From Erythrophleum ivorense (Eukaryota > Streptophyta > Magnoliopsida > Fabales > Fabaceae), in the NCBI GenBank assembly GCA_026724425.1, contig JAIUCV010000571.1, positions 47,501 through 111,500 of the forward strand: a stretch of DNA of 64,000 bases, given 5' to 3'. Of the stretch, positions 59,692-64,000 are shown piece by piece (position 1 is the first letter of the stretch; each line of letters begins with the position of its first letter). The notes under the pieces were generated by a model. That model was given only the letters and a program-made list of their open reading frames with translations, was not told the origin of the DNA and searched no databases. The translations under genes and the position numbers were made by a program.

Positions 59692-60235
59692 GGGTCTTAA
59701 GGAATGGGTGTTATTGACTAATTAATCTCCATGATCAAACTAAGGTGCTTAACAAAACTCAACAGAGCTAACCCTAGGCTGTGAACTCGAACACTAAAGC
59801 TAGCTCACTATCGTGACGGAAGCTATCAAGTCTGAGGTGCTTCCAGACCCAACTCTCATCAGCGAAACACACCTCAGCTAGCATTAAGAAACAGCTCACA
59901 CAAGCCAAAATGCACTCACAACAACTAATATCTTAGGCATGAAATGCAAATCTCTTGGAAAAGTTGGTTGGGGCATTTCATCAAACACCTTCTGGGTGGG
60001 AAATGCCCTAAGTTCAAATTCCAGATGATCAGAAAGGAATTAGCATTAAACTCACTAATCAAGAAGGGAAAACAGTAATTCAAAGCTTAAACACCCTGGG
60101 TAATCATGGAAATTCACTAATCAGACCCAAACCTCAAGAACCCTAAATAGACTACTCAGAAATCGCCATACAGAAATCAAACCCAGAAATTGATAAAACT
60201 TGCATCATTAGAAAAAGGATTGAAAACTAAACAAC

Positions 60236-60241
60236 TTTATT
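60236..60241 (-). terminator. AATAAA in LTR of element 2
   Basis: Same relative position as in element 1, about 130 bp downstream of the TATA box on the minus strand. Confidence 0.45.
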
Positions 60242-60369
60242 GAAGGAAATAGTTGCAAAATCTCAAAGACAAAGAAGCAATCTGAAATTACAAAATAAGA
60301 ACCCTAGAGGCGATTTTCAGCTTAGTCAGAGTAAAAAGAAGATGTCTGACACAAATGACATCATTTGGC

Positions 60370-60377
60370 CTTTTATA
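60370..60377 (-). promoter_or_regulatory. TATA box in LTR of element 2
   Basis: TATAAAAG on the minus strand, conserved with element 1 in sequence and surroundings. Confidence 0.65.
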
Positions 60378-60842
60378 CTAGGTTTTAGAAAAAAGTAAAA
60401 ATGGCACGTGCGTGCAAACACTACGTGTTTCTTGACGGACTCGATCGTGTTCGCGTAAAGGAGCTGCCTTTGACACCAACTCGATCACCGACACGACGTG
60501 CTTGATCGTGTCCGCGTAAAGGTGTCGCCTTTGACACCAACTCGACATGCTGGTCGAGTCTGCATGTCGAGTCTGCACATACGTCCTGCCTTCTTCTGAT
60601 TTCTGCGGCCCACTTCATTCCCGTTGATCAAGCTCCCATCTCCCACCTTCAAGATCTCCTCTAAAGCCTCCAAAAACACCTGAGAACAACTCCAAATGCA
60701 AGAATGCATGCAAAGCCAATGCAAATCCTATCAAGTGTGAAAAGCAGATGCTTATGGATGCAAATGGTAAAGATGTGATGGTAAATGTATGCAAAAGGAA
60801 TGAATTAAGAGTGCTAAAACAATGAAAATACAAGTACATCAA

Positions 60843-60855
60843 CACCCCCAAACTT
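60843..60855 (-). other. Polypurine tract of element 2
   Basis: AAGTTTGGGGGTG on the minus strand, one base before the LTR start, identical to the tract of element 1. Confidence 0.85.
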
Positions 60856-61681
60856 GTCTTTTGCTTGCCCTCAAGCAAACAAATAAGAGCAAAGAAAGGG
60901 ATGAGGTTTGAAAACGAGTTGATACAGCCAAAAACAACAAGCAAAAACGATTTGATATATGTCCAAGTTTACGGTTCTAAAATGCAGCAAGGTGAGAGTT
61001 ATTTCTTGAAAATCTGTATCATGCTTAACAAGATCAATCCAACTTCACAGTCACTCAAACAATGCATTCTTATCAGCAAAATCCCTTTAACATTTATTAT
61101 GGTGAACAATGAATCATAAACATGCAAATTAGCAACTCATTTGGTTCAAGGTAAAGGCCAAGAGAAGAAGAAGGTTTCTTAAAGTTATAAAACGGTTTAA
61201 AGAACAGGGATCTCTCAAGAAAATGACTATGCTTTGGCAGAAGGCTAAGAGTTATAACCCAGGAGGATGCAAGAGCAGAACCTCTAACTACCTAGCTCTG
61301 ACTCGATAGCGTCAGTACCCGAACCCCAGAAAAACCAAGAACGACTCCTAACTACCAGATAGGCTTTGCGCCTTTAGACTCAGAGGAGCACTTGCTCTTT
61401 TCTTCTTTTTCTTTTGTGAACTAGCCAAGGGAGAGGTGATCTTATGGTAACATCTAGCGGTTTGGGAAACCTAACACTTAGGGAACTCCTTTCTTTCTTT
61501 TAAACAGCTGAGGCAATTGCCTTCTTTTCTTTTAACTTAGAACCCCCTTTTTCTTTTCTTTCTTAAAACTATTCCCAAACCTTTACTAGACCCATTTGAA
61601 ACACAAAACAACTCCCTGGCCTTAATCAAAACACCTTTCTTTTCCCACTTTCTGAAAATGAAACCATAGCGCTCAAGATAT

Positions 61682-61695
61682 CACCCCCAAACTTA
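61682..61695 (-). other. Internal PPT-like motif A, element 2
   Basis: The same 14 bases as 3757-3770, conserved between the elements. Confidence 0.55.
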
Positions 61696-62347
61696 GCCTG
61701 AAAACAAACCCAGAAACGAACTAGATACCCAGACATCCTACTCTTGCCGGTTTAAACTCAACACGTTCTGCTAAGCATAATCGAAATAAGGCCTCACAAG
61801 CACACACAAGAGTAATGGGGGTTTGAATGAAAAGGCTAAAGTGTTCAGGGTGCGGGAAGGAAAACTACCTGGACAAACAAGAGGATTAACAAATGGGAAA
61901 AGATTGTCCAGATATGTATGCTATCCATGAGTTGCTTTCAATGCATGCAATGATATTTATAAATCAAGATTAAGGTTCAGATAAATAGGGATAAGCCTCA
62001 ATTCGCAGCAGTGATTAAGTGAGATGTGCATGTCATGATGTGATCAAGTTAAACACGGTTTCGTTTTAAATGCTTCATTCTCACCCTAATGCATCAGAGA
62101 ATCAGAAACCAAGGCACAAATCATATCGCATGAGACTGTTATTTTACAAGGCTGTATCAACAATGCAGCATGATTGTGAATCTATGTGATGCAATGGAAA
62201 CTTAATCTAACAAATATGAATGCAACTACATGAATATTTTTGGATTTTTCGAAAAATTTTCAAATTTTTATGTGTTTTTCTATGCCTTACATGATGCAAA
62301 AATTTGAGATAAGAAAACAGAACACAAGGTCAAATACTTCTCAACCC

Positions 62348-62360
62348 CTCCCCCAAACTT
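62348..62360 (-). other. Internal PPT-like motif B, element 2
   Basis: The same bases as 4422-4434, located about 110 bp past the third-gene stop. Confidence 0.5.
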
Positions 62361-62467
62361 GAATTACACAGTCCCGTGTGTAACAAAAGAAAGGAGAAGG
62401 TTTCAAGAATCAAAAACCAAGAAAACACAAATGAAATGGTATATACAATGGAGATGGAGTTGTTACC

Positions 62468-64000
62468 TCAAGGATGGGAGAAAAAGGAATCGACAGACTC
62501 CTCCATGCTCTCGCGTGTGTAAGCGGGAAGGGAATGCTGTTCGAGCTCGTTGATCGGACTGTCTCCCTCGTCAGCGTCTGACTCGATGTGAGGTTCCTCT
62601 CTGGAGGTCGAGCCTGGCAGAACCAATGTTGCAAACCGCACAGCTCTCCTCTTGAATTCTCTCGGCTCAAATGAAGACGATCTCGGTGGATCAATCGGGA
62701 AGTTACGCCTAGCTTCGAGCACAAGGGATCGGCTTCTCTCCATGACCATAGGCTCTGTTCCTACATCCCTTGTAGCCTTGCGTGATGAACCGTTCACTTT
62801 GCGCTGAAGTTCTTTAATCTGGTCCTTCATCTCGCTGACAGTGCTCTTCAAAGATTTGATTACCTTGCTCTGATACTTATTCCACCGTTTGAGAAGACCG
62901 ATATTCGTGTGAGCCGCCTTTACAGCAACACCTTGCCTTGGTGCAGTGTAATCCTCAAAATCAAACTCGTCGGAGTTGGTAGCGTCGTCTTCATCAGGCG
63001 CGCCGGTCTGAGGCTGCGGTGTCTGCACGTATGAAGCGCCATAGACTAACTCAAGTGGTGGGCAGAAGTTAACGTTCCCCCCTTGTCTCACCGTAGTGTA
63101 TTCCACACACGGCAACGGTAGCAACATCTCCGTGTCAGTCAAGGGATGGTGAAATTTGTAGACAAAGCGCCCATCAATCTTCTTGTTGTCCAGGAAACCG
63201 GCCTTGGTAAGATACGGGATGTCAATCCACCTCGGTTTGTGCTCTTCACCCATCAGATCGATCCCACAGGCTACTAGAATAGGAGTCACTAACCCGCCAA
63301 TACTGAGCTCTCCTTGAACCTTCTTCTTGAACATTTGTGCTGCCCAATTTCTGTAGTAGAGGAACTGGTCAAGCAGAGCCACTGTTAAACCTGTATCAGA
63401 TGTATCCCCTTGTAGTGCCACTCCCTCAGAGGTGAAGTCTATAACATGTCCGAGTGCTATATCCAGAAACTGAAGCTCCCCCTCATTGATGTTTCCCGTA
63501 ACCTTTCTAGCGAAAAAGGTGTTAGCGATTGACTTGTGGAGGTACCGGATCACAGGACTTCTGATTTTAGCACTCTTGGAACTCCTAGAAGCGTACTCTT
63601 CCTTGTCTCCGATAGTTTTCCAGAGAGATAAGAGCTCACTCTTCTCAATTTCCCTGCAGCGACCTTCCCCACTTGGGAATCCATAAAGAACATCAAGCTG
63701 GTTCGTTGTGAGGGAGTATTCTTCGCCATTCACTTCGAAAGTGAGATAACCCAGACCGCCATCTGATTCAACCTCAGGTTCATCCACGTAGAAATGTAGT
63801 TCAAACGAGCTCAGGAACTGGCAGGTTTCCTCCTGAAAGGCACCGCAGCGCTGGCTCATCATTGTGGAAAGTCCGCACATTTCCATGAGGTACTCGACGT
63901 CTCTCTTGATCCCCAACTCACGCAGCGTATCTTGGTGAGGATACCTCGTGCCGGTAAACCGCATCCATCTCAGAATCTTCAACATCTGTCTCTGATTTGG
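62468..64000 (-). CDS. Athila ORF-1 family third gene, 5' end beyond window
   Basis: An open frame of 510 codons that runs off the window. An internal Met at 63985 is not taken as the start, because the frame continues upstream and still aligns with the first element's protein (LKILRWMRFTGTRYPHQDT). It shows the Athila ORF-1 core, a probable coiled coil (ending SEMKDQIKELQRKVNGSS) and the same C-terminus as element 1, ESMEESVDSFFSHP. The core differs at many positions, such as LYGFPSGEG against LFGFPSGQG, and the C-terminal third is nearly the same. No frame break is seen. The acidic N-terminus and any upstream exon lie outside the window. Confidence 0.85.
   Translation of the reverse strand, partial: PNQRQMLKILRWMRFTGTRYPHQDTLRELGIKRDVEYLMEMCGLSTMMSQRCGAFQEETCQFLSSFELHFYVDEPEVESDGGLGYLTFEVNGEEYSLTTNQLDVLYGFPSGEGRCREIEKSELLSLWKTIGDKEEYASRSSKSAKIRSPVIRYLHKSIANTFFARKVTGNINEGELQFLDIALGHVIDFTSEGVALQGDTSDTGLTVALLDQFLYYRNWAAQMFKKKVQGELSIGGLVTPILVACGIDLMGEEHKPRWIDIPYLTKAGFLDNKKIDGRFVYKFHHPLTDTEMLLPLPCVEYTTVRQGGNVNFCPPLELVYGASYVQTPQPQTGAPDEDDATNSDEFDFEDYTAPRQGVAVKAAHTNIGLLKRWNKYQSKVIKSLKSTVSEMKDQIKELQRKVNGSSRKATRDVGTEPMVMERSRSLVLEARRNFPIDPPRSSSFEPREFKRRAVRFATLVLPGSTSREEPHIESDADEGDSPINELEQHSLPAYTRESMEESVDSFFSHP

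Larger units (their letters stand above)
59261..60841 (-). repeat. 3' LTR of Athila element 2
   Basis: 1581 bp with TGATG...CTATCA ends on the minus strand, defined by its match to element 1 LTR ends and by the adjacent PPT. It shares the outer end and the R-region segment (about 60110-60395) closely with element 1. It differs in U3, and has about 144 extra bases at 59548-59691. TATAAAAG is at 60370-60377 and AATAAA at 60236-60241. Two units of about 61 bp with GTAAAGG...CACCAACTCGA lie at about 60443-60545, diverged from those of element 1. Confidence 0.92.
60842..62467 (-). other. 3' non-coding region of element 2
   Basis: Aligns end to end with 2919-4543 of element 1 with few substitutions and very small indels. 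The most divergent stretch is about 60990-61030. It includes the genuine PPT at 60843-60855 and PPT-like motifs at 61682-61695 and 62348-62360. No credible coding frame is seen; an 84-codon plus-strand frame at 60865-61119 is not supported because its end is not conserved in element 1. Confidence 0.8.
59261..64000 (-). mobile_element. Second Athila-lineage element, 3' part only
   Basis: Contains a 3' LTR (59261-60841), polypurine tract, 1.6-kb 3' non-coding region and the C-terminal part of the third gene, all on the minus strand. The element runs off the window. It is clearly related to element 1 but not a copy of it: the LTR is 149 bp longer, the U3 differs and the third gene differs at many residues. 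The satellite junction at 59260/59261 is clean. Confidence 0.93.

Noticed and set aside
60865..61119. 84-codon plus-strand frame in the 3' region of element 2
   Set aside because: The counterpart in element 1 (2900-3103) ends differently because of sequence changes near the end, and the frame crosses the PPT area. There is no sign of protein-level conservation.

Overview
The window is plant nuclear repeat DNA. It holds two satellite families and two Athila-lineage Ty3/gypsy LTR retrotransposons, and I see no host gene. The Athila-type gag-pol, the Athila ORF-1 type third gene and the tRNA-Asp primer site suggest a flowering plant, most likely Brassicaceae. The lineage call is inference from protein families; no species is claimed. 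A centromeric or pericentromeric location is plausible, because Athila elements are known to invade such arrays, but it is not shown by the sequence.

Layout. 1-418: just over two monomers of a 194-bp satellite. 419-1486: a 199-bp satellite. 1487-15010: a complete, apparently intact Athila element on the minus strand. It has 1432-bp LTRs that look identical, a 5-bp target duplication (AGGAA), a tRNA-Asp primer site, polypurine tracts, a 1923-codon gag-pol and a third gene. 15011-59260: the same 199-bp satellite resumes exactly where it was interrupted, for about 222 monomers. 59261-64000: a second, related but distinct Athila element, also on the minus strand and cut by the window end. It shows its 3' LTR, 3' non-coding region and part of its third gene.

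The 199-bp array is organised in higher-order repeats. Linked monomer variants recur every 11 monomers (2189 bp). An 8-monomer deletion derivative joins the 11-mer to make a 19-monomer (3781 bp) unit that is tandemly triplicated at about 46.2-57.5 kb. Larger near-identical blocks recur at offsets of 4975, 7562 and about 7762 bp. A set of diverged monomers at the left edge (530-1440) reappears in the same order at 57441-58351, so the homogenised core is bracketed by two copies of an older block.

The most unusual points lie in the complete Athila element. The third gene seems to have its own plant-type core promoter and pyrimidine-rich leader. It also seems to have a 628-nt intron whose donor and acceptor join a small upstream ATG exon in frame to the long ORF. 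A palindromic TCGA-rich module is scattered through the LTR, leader, coding linkers and intergenic DNA. The 1.6-kb 3' non-coding region is better conserved between the two elements than the neighbouring coding sequence. All alignments and identities were judged by eye.
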